Assembly: GCF_025698545.1 (NCBI RefSeq)
Contig: NC_068575.1
Coordinates: 48,927,980 to 48,991,979 of the forward strand
DNA from: Gossypium raimondii
Lineage: Eukaryota > Streptophyta > Magnoliopsida > Malvales > Malvaceae
Direction: 5' to 3'
DNA: 64,000 bases
Shown here: in pieces, positions 33,545 through 45,436 of the stretch
Position numbering within the stretch: position 1 is the first letter of the stretch
How the letters are laid out: every line of letters begins with the position of its first letter
Made by a program: the position numbers and the translations under genes
Notes under the pieces: model-generated
Seen by the model: the letters and a program-made list of their open reading frames with translations, nothing else
The model's database searches: none
Told to the model about the DNA's origin: nothing

Positions 33545-34385
33545 TTACAAATGTATCCTATGAAATATTGAAAGAAAAAACAATAAAGAACACCAAAATT
33601 TTAACGAGGTTACGCCTACGTCCTCAGACACTGCCAAATATATTTCACTGCAAAATATAAAGTGAAAAATTACAAATAGAAAGAGAAAGATTGCCTTATG
33701 AAGGAAATGACAAATTTTGACATGATTTAAAGGTGGAGAAACCACCTCTATTTCTAGTAGTACAAGCACCCCATAACCTTTTATTTTTTAGATGTGGGAT
33801 TGTGCTATTTCAACAAATCTCCACCTTAATTTCCACATCTTCAATCTCCTTGCAAAACAACATTCGATAGTGCCTTCAAAATTCAAACTTCAAGCTTTAA
33901 CATTGATAAACTCCAAACATAGTTGGAACTTGACCACAGTCACAACCTTAGTCATCATATCTGCAAGATTCTTAGTAGTTGAAATTTTATGGATCTTTAC
34001 TCCACCTTTTTTCCAGAATCTTTCACAAAAAATAATACTAGACATCAATGTCTTTCGTCCTTACATAATAAACTTGATTCTTTGCTAATTGAATAGCACT
34101 CTGACTATCACAATGCACTTTAACATATTTCTGTTTAATTTCCAGTTCACCAAGCAACCCTTGAAGCCAAAACAGACTCTATGATTGCCATGTACTCCGC
34201 CTCTGTAGTAGATGAGGCAATTGTTGACTGTAAAGTAGACTTCTAACTAACTAGTGCCTTTGCAGGAGTAAACACATAACCAGTAGTTTATTGTCGTTTG
34301 TCCAAATCACCAACATAGGCTAAATCACAATATCCAACCACACCATGATTATCTTCTTGCTCAAAAATCAATCCAATATCCATTG
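33545..34385 (-). mobile_element. Ty1/copia 3' end: RNase H remnant and 3' LTR start
   Basis: On the minus strand 34330-34180 reads GYCDLAYVGDLDKRQ, TTGYVFTPAKA, then LQSTIASSTTEAEYMA, the signature of copia RNase H. Stop codons interrupt it. Further down, a polypurine tract AAGGTGGAGATT (33827-33816) is followed by an LTR start TGTTGAAATAG at 33815. The LTR runs to lower coordinates beyond 33545, with its end not fixed. Everything upstream in the element (reverse transcriptase, integrase, gag, 5' LTR) is absent, because the sequence breaks at 34385 into the Tat/Ogre-like element. Confidence 0.8.
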
Positions 34386-35699
34386 TGTTGACACCATTTT
34401 TTTTGTGAAAACGGGGTCGACTTGGATTTTAAAAATGAAAACGAAAATGGAAGTCGCCACCAATTCTTTTTGATGAGGTGTGATCGGCTCACCTCGAAAA
34501 GTGGTTGTTTTTAATAAATGATTTAATTTTATTAAAACAACGATTTTGGTCCACGAAATTCAAAAAAACGGGTTTGGGAGTCGATTACGCACGAGGAAGG
34601 ATTAACACCCTCGATATGCCTAAAATTGGTACCTAGTTGATTACTTAATGTCTTAGTGTCGAAAATTGAAAACTTTGAAGAGATTTAAAATACGATCCTT
34701 TATTGAAATGTTGAAAATTTTTGGGAAAAAGACACATTTCACGTTATTCGAGAAAGAGAATTATATCCAGTAAGTTAGGACACAATGTCTTGAATTCTCG
34801 ATGCACGAATGAATGCCAAAAATTTACTTATTTAAAATGATATTTAATTATCTCGGGTTTAGAAAAGGGATCATGCCCAGTAAGTTAGGACACAATCTTT
34901 TTTTAATTCTCGAGATCGTTTAAAAACTTGAGGAAAAAATAGATCATGCACAGTAAGTTAGGACACGATCTCTTCTTAATTCCCGAGATCGTTTAAAACT
35001 TGAGTTTGAAAAGATTTGTGTATTTAGATTTATTGTGAAAATCGAAACCCAGTAAGTTAGGGTACGACCTTCTCGAATCTAAACACGAGATTTTGCTTAT
35101 TCAAAAATCAAAATTTATTCATCTAACTCGGAATAGTAGAAATAAAACACGGCGTTAATGTGCGTAACATAACGATAATGAACACGATAATGTAAGCATA
35201 AATAATACGAACGACATCGTAAATGAGATAAATAATAGGAGAGACAAATCCACCATATCACAACAAATAAATAAATGCAATATTAAGACATTCTTTTCAA
35301 ATGATAATGAACATATACGTAAATAAACAAATTAACATCGAGTGAAACAAAATGCGATAAATGAAATTAATAAAAGTATAAAAGTATAAAAATATGTGTG
35401 TATATATATGCATATTTTAAAAATATAACAAATATATATGTATACATATAAATTATAAAATATATGTACATATATGTATTATAAAATGTATAGATGTATA
35501 TGTATATTTTAAGATTATAAAATATATATAAAAATATGTATGTATAAATATATATAAAACATTAAATATATGTACATATGTATGTTTAAAAAATGTGTGC
35601 ATAACTAAATTTAAAATAAATAGATATAGATAAACATAATAATAATATAGTAAGACAGATATATTTAATATTTAAATAAGTGAACATAATAAATGGGAG

Positions 35700-35763
<64 letters not shown>

Positions 35764-36709
35764 CAAAGCTAGTAATATGATATAATGATATAATATTAAT
35801 GACTAAGTAAATATAAGAAGAAAATATTAATAGATAATAGCTAGGTTAATAAAAAAAATGGACTAATTCGTGATAAAAATTAAATTTAAAGGTCGAATCT
35901 ATAATAAAATAAATAAAGAAGGACCAAAATGAAAGAGCGTGAAAGGGCGGAGGGCCAAATGGGTAATAAACCCGATTTCCAGGCCACGCGTCTTTATCCT
36001 AGGGGTCCAACGAATTGAGGACCAAATTGAAAACCGGGACAAATCTGCCGTCCAAATTAAAAAATAAAGAAAAAAAAGAAAAAGGACCAAATTGAAACAA
36101 ACCAAAAATGCAGGAGGGCCTAAAGCGCAAATAGCCCAAAAGTTAAAAACACGCATGTAAAAACTAGGTTAAAAAAACCAGGATATAGGTTAGTTTTGTT
36201 ATTCCCCTTTTTTTCTTTTTTGCTTTACTTTCGTATGTAAAAACTATATAAAAAAATAAAAAGTAGAATAAAAATTAAAATAAATGGTAGAAGTAAACCT
36301 TCGGGATCTTTTTATTGATATTTTATTCTTTTTTTTCATTCAACCCCTTTTTTTCTTTACAATATGTTCGGCTTTATAGCTGAAAGAAAAGAAAATAAAA
36401 ATTCAATCTTTGCTATTGTTTTGTCTTGTCTGCTTCTACTTTTTCTTGTTGCGTGTTTGCAGGTGCTTGTGGCGGTGGAGACGTGACTATGGCGATGGGT
36501 CATGGCTGCTGGTGATGCGACAGACGTGCGGCGGCCAGGAGCTAGGGTTTCAAAAAAAGTTTGACTTTGGTTTCTCGATTTGGGTCTTGTTGGGCCAAGT
36601 GGGTTATTGGGCTGAGGTTTGACTGAATTGGGCTCGTTTGGGCTGGTGGGTTAGGTCTAGGTGGGTTGGTATTATGGGTTTTAGGCTCGGGCTAAATTGG
36701 GCTTGTATA
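34386..36709 (-). repeat. 3' LTR of the Tat/Ogre-like element
   Basis: Collinear with 42892-45436. Shared internal features are four spaced copies of CAGTAAGTTAGGACAC (about 34768-35055) and the GGTGGGTTAGGTCTAGGTGG segment near the inner end. It holds an (ATA)n microsatellite that the partner lacks. Confidence 0.8.
35701..35762 (+). repeat. (ATA)n microsatellite
   Basis: About 20 uninterrupted trinucleotide units, present in this LTR only. The corresponding part of the other LTR (about 44170-44240) has only scattered AATAATAA words. Confidence 0.9.
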
Positions 36710-36725
36710 GCTGCCCCTCTTTGCT
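36710..36725 (-). promoter_or_regulatory. Polypurine tract of the Tat/Ogre-like element
   Basis: The minus strand reads AGCAAAGAGGGGCAGC directly before the 3' LTR, the expected plus-strand priming site. Confidence 0.7.
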
Positions 36726-36859
36726 CGTTGTCGTGTAACGAGAACAGAACAATGACTAAGAAAGACCAATTTTGCCCGATCTCGTCGATTCTTGACTTGT
36801 TCCGGTGCTTTTCTTCTTCAAATAGCTTCATTTCAGTCCACTGTGTCTTGTTGCTTTGA

Positions 36860-38262
36860 TCCACTCCACTGCATTTCAGAGAGATATGAGTTGTAACTTC
36901 AATCTTCTTCGTAGCAACTTCAAGGGGACGAAGTTTGTGGTTTTAGTCTGCTCCACTGCAACGTCAGGGAGATAAGACTTGTCATGGTAAATTTAATCTG
37001 GCCTACTGCAACTTCAGAGGTATAGGATTTATAGTTTTAATATGCTCCACTGCAACTTTAGGGAGATAAAGTTTGTTGCTTCAACCCGCTTCGCTATGAC
37101 GCAACTTCAGAGGTAAGATTTGCTATCTTCAGTCTGCTCTACTGCAACTTCAAGAAGATAAGACTTGTATCTTCAACTTGTCCCACTGCAACTTCATAGG
37201 GATAATGTTTGCTATTTCAACCTGCTTTACTGCAACTTCAGAGAGATAAAGTTTGATATGATCTGCTCTACTGCAACTTCAGAGAGATGAGATCTGTTAT
37301 GGTAGATTTAATCTGTTCCACTGTAACTTGAGGGAAATAAGATTTGATATTTCTAATCTGCTCCACTGTAACTTCAGGGGGACGAGATTATTGGTTCTAG
37401 TCTACTCCACTACAACGTCAGGGAGATAAGACTTGTTGCTTCAACCTGCTCTACTGCAACTTTAGAGAGATAAAGTTTGATATGATATGCTCTACTGTAA
37501 CTTCAGAGAGATGAGATCTTCTATGGTAGATTTAACCTACTCCACTGCAACTTCAGAGAAATAAGATTTGCTATCTTTAATCTGCTTTGCTGCAAATCAT
37601 GGTGTCTTCGATCTGCTTCGCTGCAAACTATGGTATCTTCGATCTGCTTCACTGTTAGTACAGGAAGGCAAGATCTGCTATCTTCAGTCTGCTCTGCTGC
37701 AAACCCAGGGAGGCAAGACTGGTGTCTTCGATCTATTTCGCTGTCAGTATAGGAAGGCAATATATGTTATCTTCAGTTTGCTCCGCTGCAAACCCAGGGA
37801 GGCAAGACTGGTGTCTTCGATCTACTTTGTGTCAGTACAGGAAGGCAAGATCTATTATCTTCAGTCTACTCCGTTGTCAATACAGAAAGGCAAGACTGGT
37901 GTCTTCGATCTGCTTCGCTGTCAGTACAGAAAGGTAAAATCTGATATCTTTAGTTTGCTCTACTATCAGTACAGGAAGGCAATGCCGGGGTCTTTGATCT
38001 GCTTCGCTGTCAGTACAGGAATGCAAGATCTACTATCTTCAGTCTGCTCCGCTGTCAGTACAGGAAGACAAGATTTGCTATCTTTAGTCTGTTTCGCTAT
38101 CAGTACAGGAAGGTAAGGCTAGTGTCTTCGATCTGTTTCACTGTCAGTACAGGAAGGCAAGATCTGTTATCTTCAGTCTGCTCCGCTGTCAGTACAGAAA
38201 GGCAAGGCTAGTGTCTTCGATCTGCTTCGCTGTCAGTGCAGGAAGGCAAGATCTACTATCTT
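36860..38262. repeat. Tandem-repeat field between pol and 3' LTR
   Basis: Two related arrays. From 36860 to about 37590 the units are CTGCTCCACTGCAACTTCAG plus GGAGATAAG-type text, 55-80 bp apart. From 37590 to 38262, 44- and 45-bp units alternate, each with TCAGTACAGGAAGGCAAG. One type continues with ATCTGCTATCTTCAG and the other with GTGTCTTCGATCTGCTTCG, giving a higher-order period of about 88 bp. Long open frames here, such as 37568-38116, come from the repeat, not from a gene. Confidence 0.85.
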
Positions 38263-39599
38263 CACTGATCTGTTCTTTGGGGAACATGACTTGTATAATC
38301 TATTTTATGAACCTAATTATGCCTAGTGATTAGGATGACATCATCAGAATGAATCAAATGCTCTTAACTAGACGTGTATGAATGACATTTGAATGCATAC
38401 AGAATGTCATTTTTTCGAGAATTATCCTTCTTTATCACTTAGGTTATCATTACTCAAAGTTTATTAAGGCTTTATCACTGACGTGCTACAACGCCTTCTT
38501 GCTCGACTGACTTTTCTAAAGAAACACTTAGTCAAATTGCCTCCACTATAAACCTCCAAGTTCAATCCACTAAATGCAAAATTTGTACCATCTTTCTCCT
38601 GCTGTAACCCAAGGGTAGAAAGATCTGGCCTTTTCTCAATCCTCTGTTATCACAAATCAAGGATACAGGATCTGAATCTCTTTGGCCTTACACCATTCCC
38701 AAGGTGTCATACCAAATGTTTATACACAATTGTAGAACTTTCTCTTCTGAGAAACCTCTTCTTATCACTTGGTGATCATTGCTTGTTTGTTCATTGAAGC
38801 TTTGTGACTAACACGATATCCTGTCATTTTGTTCAATCAATATTTTGACAACAAAATCTGAAGGGATAGTCTTAGGCTTTCCCTTCTTAGATATTTCATC
38901 CTTTAAATTTGGTGCGTTCTAAACAATAGTCTTGTTTCAGATTCTTGTATTATTTAGAAACTTCTAGAGTAATATGCAAAACTTCCTTTGAAAAAGTATT
39001 ATTAGTCCATTAATCATTATTCCAATGCAACATGCTTGCAAAAGATCATAACGATGGATAAAAATAGAATTGATTTGGGAGCCTAGCTCGAAATAAATTA
39101 TCAATGATAGCAAGAATAAAAGAGGAATTGATTAGAACACGTATCTTAAAAAAGAATAAAGTATTCCAAGAATAACAAATTCAATATAAATAGCATAAAT
39201 ATTAGGTGCCCGATATATCGCAGCTTGAACTTCTCTTTACAAACTCTTTGAAAGACCATTCTGAGTTTGACATGTGTTTAGGAGATCTACAGGACTTTGT
39301 CAATGCCCTAAGATGTCACTTACCCTTTCCTGTTGATTTAGTTATAACAAGATCACCTCATACCCCAATCTGATCAAAATTTCAGCTGTTCTGGTCATCT
39401 CATGTCCCATTCTGATCAAAATTTGAGCCGTCTTTTTTGGTTTTTCAACTCAAATCCTCTTTGGTCTCAATGCGCCCTTTGCGGGTTTTCACATTGGCAT
39501 CTCCTTTTTCTTTTCTTTTTGTTCTTTTTCTTTTTGTTTTCTTTTCTTCTTCTTTTTCTAAACTCATAGGGTTAGGCGTGTCCTTATTATTCCTTCTGA

Positions 39600-40200
39600 T
39601 CAAAATCAACATTTTTCTAGATAAGGCCTTCCACATAAGGTCATTCCCAGTTTGGCATGAAGCTCTTTTTGTATGGGAAGGATCTTCTTCAATACTAGGT
39701 CCCTCTTATGGAATTCTCTAGGGCAAACTTTTTTTTGTGAGCCCGTATCATTTGTTTTTGGTGCATTTGACCATGACGGATAACTTTAAAACTTTCTCTT
39801 CAATCGATATGGGATCCAAAAACTCAGAGAGAATGAATTTTGACTTCGATGGGCAAAACTGCGATAGGTCAAAGTGAAAGGCGTTGCCTGATAGAGTTTT
39901 TTTTATCGCGTCGTTCATTTTGGGGCGATATGGTGTTAATCTTGAACAAACTGCAAACTTCTGATATCGTGCCATTGTTCATATTTGATGCATTGTCAGA
40001 TATGATCCTTTTTAGCATTCTATACTAACATATGATTTTTCAAGGATTTGCTGACTGTCGACTTCGTGACACTGGCATATAAAGCAGCTTCTATCCACGA
40101 AGATAAATCGATGACCACCAGAATTTTTTAGTGAGATCGACCTAATGACCTTCATGCCCCACATAAGAAGAAGTCATGGATTTCATTGATTCTTTGTAGG
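39600..40200 (-). pseudogene. Integrase remnant of the Tat/Ogre-like element
   Basis: Minus-strand translation in shifting frames gives fragments matching a Ty3 integrase. Near 40120 is an FVDRS/WIEA segment at the start of the catalytic core, followed by an ISDNASNMNNG-like stretch around the second catalytic Asp. Then come a TPYRPKMNDA-like piece, GQMHQKQMIRAHKKKVCPREF and a DLVLKKILPIQK C-terminal piece near 39650-39760. Stops and frameshifts are frequent. It is directly preceded, without reverse transcriptase or RNase H, by sequence from the region just upstream of reverse transcriptase. Confidence 0.75.
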
Positions 40201-41700
40201 GTAGGATCTATTTTTCATCTTATTCTACCATCCTTAGTAAGTCCCGAGATAAGCTATAATCTATGTCATCTTCAAAGTCATGAGATCCCTCTAAACACAT
40301 ATCTCACTCAAAAGGAGATTCTGAGTTTGTAGCAACGTCACTCATGTCATTGATATCTAGGGACCTATTATAGGTACAAAAGAATGTATAAAGAATATAT
40401 GAACTTATGAGTAATTATTTATTTAGTATGATTATGAATGAATGAAAGAATGATATGGAAGAAAAAGAATGAATGATTAAAAATAATTATTCATAAAGAA
40501 TGAAAGAATATTGTCTCAAAAATGATCGTAAAGATATATTTCATTAAAATAACGACGTTCAGACATGAGCCTATTTCACAAAAGAGTTCTTATTGCCTCT
40601 AGGCTAAAAGCAACAAGTGTGTTCCAAATATTACTCTGAGCAAGCTCTAAATACTACAGGGATTTCTTCTGCAGTCTAATTATTCAGATCACTCCCAAGT
40701 TTATAAGGGCGAGTATCTAACAAGGTCCCTTTTCAATTACGTCTTCATATATGGCATTGACGTGAACGTTTTCTAACACTTTTTCATACATCCCTTTCAC
40801 CACATTATCAATATGATTGGGTAGCGAATTTTCTGCATTAGATAAGTCATCGAACTTGACAATGCCCATATTGATGAATCTTTCAACTAACTTTTTGAAG
40901 GCAGTGCAATTTTTTATAGAATACCCTGTAATTCCCGCATGATAATCTCATTGTGCATCCGCGTCGTACCATTTGGGGTACGGAGGTTGTAAAGGCTTCA
41001 AGTAAAAAGGGGAAACAACATATGCGTCAAATAACTCTGATACAGCTCCCAGTATGACATTGGGATTGGTGCAAATTGAGACTTCTCAATGTTGTGCTTT
41101 GTGCCAGATTTTTGTCTCGAGGGGATCTGATGCCTAGAAGCAACCGTCTTTGGCTGGCTTGTGGTAATCGGCTTTGAATAACCCTCTTTATACCTACTCG
41201 CATTATTCACCTCATTTTTCCTCTTTCTCGGGGCCATTAAAGTATTGATTTGGGAGTTCGACTCTTGCCCTTTCCATTTGTAACGATCTCTAAATTATTT
41301 TGAAAAATTCACTCTAGCCTGTTTTGTTCCCGCTAGATCATCAAGGACAACGGGATTAGTTAGATTTCCCCTAAGGTTGGAACTCGAGCCTGTCGCGAGA
41401 TTCACCGATATCAATGTACTGGTCTGGTATTATGGTCGAATGTTAACAGTTACCCTTTGTGGATATGTATTTGGTTGTGTTTGGATGTTTGTTGGGGTAA
41501 AGCCTGGAGGATATGCATGGTCATTATTATCATCCCTAAAATGGACCACTTGGTTCTTTCTTTTTTCTAACCCTTTAGCCAATAACTGGCTCATCATATT
41601 TCTTTGGAATTCTATCAGCTGATTCCTCATATCTTGTTGAAATTTGGCCAATTGCTCATATGTATTTGCATTTGCTTTAATCTCTCCAACCTTTGGTCCA
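40201..41700 (-). pseudogene. Gag / pre-RT remnant of the Tat/Ogre-like element
   Basis: Minus-strand pieces: 41651-41430, with IEFQRNMMSQLLAKGLEKRK and AYPPGFTPTNIQTQP; 41237-40998, with IPMSYWELYQSYL; about 40990-40800, with LQPPYPKWYDADAQ, YHAGITGYSIKNC and FKKLVERFINMGIVKFDD; and about 40280, with YSLSRDLLRMVE and a following ILPYKES. I know this order from cotton Ty3 gag/pol proteins. Cys and His residues in the PKWYD-HAG-C region are partly kept. Several stops and frameshifts break it. Confidence 0.75.
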
Positions 41701-42870
41701 TTCCTTTAGTTTCTGTTCGGGTAGCGCAAGTGGTAGGTTGGTTTCTATTGACTCTTAAATGATTTTGTTTAATTAGGGTCTTTTAGTGAAATTTGATGCA
41801 TGCAATGAAATGTAATGCAGATGCATGAATGCAAAAAAAAGCGTTGACTCTAATTCAATTCCATTTAGAAAACTTTACTAAAAAATAAATTTATTTACAT
41901 AAAATGGATGCATGTACGGCATTTCCTTCATACTCCAAGAAACAACATCGATCCTTTTCTTCATCCGGATGTTAAAATGAATCTCATGAAATGCCACTAC
42001 TAACTCCTTCTTGCTTGATCCTGGTTGTGATCCATCGTCTGCTCATCCTCGTAATGTTCATCAGCTTCTTTAAGAAAGTCGAAATGTTGGCTACCCTCAA
42101 ATAATTAGCTTGAATCTTCGGGCCACGAAGTAAAGTTATGTACTTTTCCATCACCCTTATTTTGCTGTGTTTCTTGGGATATATTCGGGCAGCCATATTA
42201 TCTTCTATTTTATCAAAAAATTTATTTTTCCATGACAAGCTTTCTAATTTAGTAATCAAATTTGAATCAACACATTTTTTCTAAGATGAAAATGCAATGC
42301 AATCATAACTAAAACAAAACAAAACAAAACGGATTAGTAAAAAGCAAAAGCAAACAAGAAAAATAGAGTACCTATTCGAGTAACCACTAAGGGTTTGAAG
42401 TGGCTCTACCTAGGGTGGGCTCCTAAGGTCTTCTACATGTTGTTTGGTTCTAAAACAAAGGTACCCAAACCAGCAGATTCCTCGATCCTCACCCATCATA
42501 GGCTCATATAGACTGAGTTCAGTTCAGGGAAATACATTTCCCTATGGCCATGCGGAGATGAAAATCTCACGAAGACATAGGTACGGATGTATCCTGGAAG
42601 CGATTCACTATCCCATGCGGAGGTGAAAACCTCACGAAGACGTAGTTTCTCACTCTCACTTAAAAGGGTGTGACCAACGGTCATGCAATGCAATGTGCAG
42701 AAAGATACCAAAACTTAAACTAACATAGCAATTATAAACCACAATGATAAAGATCATAATAAAGATGGATAAAATGTAACGAAGGGATCGTATATTTAAA
42801 TTAGGTTTTCAATCTTTGACAAAAAGACAAAAAAATAATCAACTCATGTCTTGACTCTCTTATTTTGAGG
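41701..42870 (-). other. Leader region of the Tat/Ogre-like element
   Basis: Lies between the primer-binding site and gag on the minus strand. It contains a duplicated phrase (ATGCGGAGATGAAAATCTCACG near 42550 and a close copy near 42615, each with CACGAAGAC) and an AAAAC repeat near 42310-42330. No independent gene. Confidence 0.6.
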
Positions 42871-42888
42871 TCCCCAGCGGAGTCGCCA
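42871..42888 (-). promoter_or_regulatory. Primer-binding site of the Tat/Ogre-like element
   Basis: The minus strand reads TGGCGACTCCGCTGGGGA, three bases from the LTR edge at 42892. This tRNA 3'-end complement is of the kind used by Tat/Ogre-type plant elements. Confidence 0.75.
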
Positions 42889-42891
42889 AGC

Positions 42892-45436
42892 TGTTGACAC
42901 CATTTTTTTGATAAAACGGGATCAACTTGAATTTTAAAAATGAAAACGAAAATGGGATTCGCCACCAATCCTTTTTGATGAGGTGTGATCGGCTCACCTC
43001 GAAAAGTGGTTGTTTTTAATAAACGATTTAATTTTATTAAAGCAACAATATTGGTTCACGAAATTCAAAAACACGGGTTCGGGAGTCGGTTACGCACGAG
43101 GAAGGATTAACACATTCGATATGCCCAAATTGGTACCTAGTTGATTACTTAATGTCTCAGTGTCGAAAATTGAAAACTTTGAAGAGATTTAAAATACAAT
43201 CATTTATTAAAATGTTGAAAATTTTTGGGAAAAGGGCATATTTTACGTTATTCGAGAAAGTGAATTATATCCAGTAAGTTAGGACACAATGTCTTGAATT
43301 CCCGATGCGCGAATGAATGCCAAAAATTTACTTATTTAAAAAGATATTTAATTATCTCGGGTTTAGAAAATGGATCATGCCCAGTAAGTTAGGACACGAT
43401 CTTTTCTTAATTCCCGAGATCGTTTAAAAACTTAAGGAAAAAAAAAGATCATGCCCAATAAGTTAGGACACGATCTCTTCTTAATTCCCGAAATCGTTTA
43501 AAACTTGAGTTTGAAAAGATTCGTGTATTTAGATTTATTGTGAAAATCGAAACCCAGTAAGTTAGGGTACGACCTTCTCGAATCTAAACACAAGATTTTG
43601 CTTATTCAAAATCATAATTTATGCATTGAATAAAATTAATCTAACACGAAATAGCAGAAATAAAACACGGTGTTAATACTCGTAACAAAACAATAATGAA
43701 TTCGATAATGTAAGCATAAATAATACGAGCAATAGCAACGAAGATAAGTTAAATAAAAGACAAATCAATAACATACAAAATAAAAATATATAAACAAACA
43801 AAATTAAAACATTCTTTCAAAATATCAATAAAAAGTAAATAAATAAATGAATAAAGAAAATGAATAAAATTATAAAAATATAAAAAGATATATATAAGTA
43901 TGTATATATATGTATGTTTATGAAAATAAAAACACGTATATAGATATATATAGATATGTAAACAAATTATAGAGTATATAAAAATATATAAGTATGTATA
44001 TGTACATATATATGTAAATAAGTTATAAAAATATGTACGTGTATATATATATTATAAAATGTATGTATAATGTATATATAAATTATGAAGTATAAAAGTG
44101 TAGGAGTATGTATATATATATGAATCAAAGATATGTATGTATATATATAATTAAATCTAAAATTAAAAGGTATAAATAAGTAACTAATAATAACCATGGT
44201 AATAGTAATAACAATATTAAAAATAACAATAGTAAAAATAATGATAACATTATTAAAATTGATTAATCTAATAGCAAAATATAACAAAAAAAGGACTAAC
44301 TTGAACTGAAAACTGAACTTTGGGGGCAAATCTGCAAATAAAATAAAAAGGGAATCCTTCTGAACGCGCGCATAACATAGAGGAACCTAAAGGGAAATTT
44401 TCCCCTCTCTCCCAAAACGATGTCATTACAGCAAAGACCAAATTGAAATCGTTGAAAAATCGTGGGGTAAAATTAAAAAAAATAAAGATACTTGATTGTA
44501 AAACCATTGAAAAGCGGAAGGGCTGAAAGCGCAATTAGCCATTCTGCTAAAAAAACGCGTGGATCCTAGCCTGGAGTAGGCCGGGCAGATCGGGTCAAAG
44601 CCAAAATGACGCCGTTTTGGTGCCTGAGAGGCCTGCCCAAAACAACGTCGTTTAGGGGGCCTAAAAAAATTCATTTTCATTTTTTCTCTCAAAAAAAATA
44701 CCGAAATCACTCTCCCCCCATCTCAAAAAAAAAACCAAAACTCGGCCTGAGCACCAGCCATCGCCCGTTGCGCCATCCGCCAGTCGCCGGCGCTGGTGCC
44801 ACCTTGTGCGGTAGCCTGGAAGCCGAAAAACTTCCCCTTTTACACCGAATCGTCCCTCCGACACTCCGAACACTCCGGCGTCATCAAATAGGTAAAAAAA
44901 ACTCTTTTTTATTATTTAATGCTTCAAAAATAATATAAAAAATAAATAAAGAAAAGAAAAAACAATCACCTTTAAAAAACTGATATCTGTTTTTCATTTC
45001 TCTTTGTTTCTTTTGTTTTTTTTTTTTTAAAAAAAGAACCCCCTCCCCCGCCATTACATTTTTCGAATGGCTTTTTATAGCCATCTTTTACAACATTTTT
45101 ATATTATTTCTTGTCATTTCTTGCAGGCCACTTAAGGGCAGTGGAGCAGTGGCAGTAACGGCGGCTAGGGCAGGCCTAGGTGTGGCGGCAGCAAGCTAGA
45201 GGGCAGAAGACCCTAGGTGCGGCACACCTAGGGTTTTGTTTATTTTTTGTTTTTTTCTGTTATGGGTTATTAGGGTTTGATTTGGGCTTGTTGTTAATTG
45301 GGCTAAGGTTTGGGCCATGGGAATTTTGGGCTTGAGGTAGACTGAGTTGGGCTCATTTGGGCTGGTGGGTTAGGTCTAGGTGGGTTGGGTTTAATTTGTT
45401 TTGGGTTTTGGGCCCTGGGCTAAAATTGGGCTTGTA
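42892..45436 (-). repeat. 5' LTR of the Tat/Ogre-like element
   Basis: Partner of 34386-36709. Carries the same start, the spaced CAGTAAGTTAGGACAC-type units (43272-43560) and the same GGTTAGGTCTAGGTGGGTTGG end segment. It is about 220 bp longer. The region 44500-44900 includes GACGCCGTTTTGG and AACGTCGTTT, a motif pair frequent in such LTRs. Short open frames here are not genes. Confidence 0.8.

Larger units (their letters stand above)
34386..45436 (-). mobile_element. Decayed Ty3 LTR retrotransposon, Tat/Ogre-like, minus strand
   Basis: Two related long repeats (34386-36709 and 42892-45436) begin on the plus strand TGTTGACACCATTTTTT and end near GGGCTTGTA. They flank 6.1 kb of internal sequence. 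On the minus strand the right repeat is the 5' LTR. A primer-binding site TGGCGACTCCGCTGGGGA lies 3 bp inside it, and a polypurine tract (AGCAAAGAGGGGCAGC) abuts the 3' LTR at the left. The internal order is leader, gag remnant (40.4-41.7 kb), integrase remnant (39.6-40.2 kb) and a tandem-repeat field (36.9-38.3 kb). Reverse transcriptase and RNase H are deleted. All frames are broken. The outer 5-bp flanks do not match, so one boundary has been rearranged. Confidence 0.85.

Noticed and set aside
33792-34088. 98-codon plus-strand open frame
   Set aside because: Antisense to copia RNase H/polypurine region of a minus-strand element.
37568-38116. 182-codon open frame with repeated SSICFAVSTGRQ-type units
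   Set aside because: It is produced by the 44/45-bp tandem repeats inside a decayed retrotransposon; no known protein resembles it.
44606-44938. 110-codon open frame in the right Tat/Ogre LTR
   Set aside because: LTR sequence; the frame is not conserved in the partner LTR.
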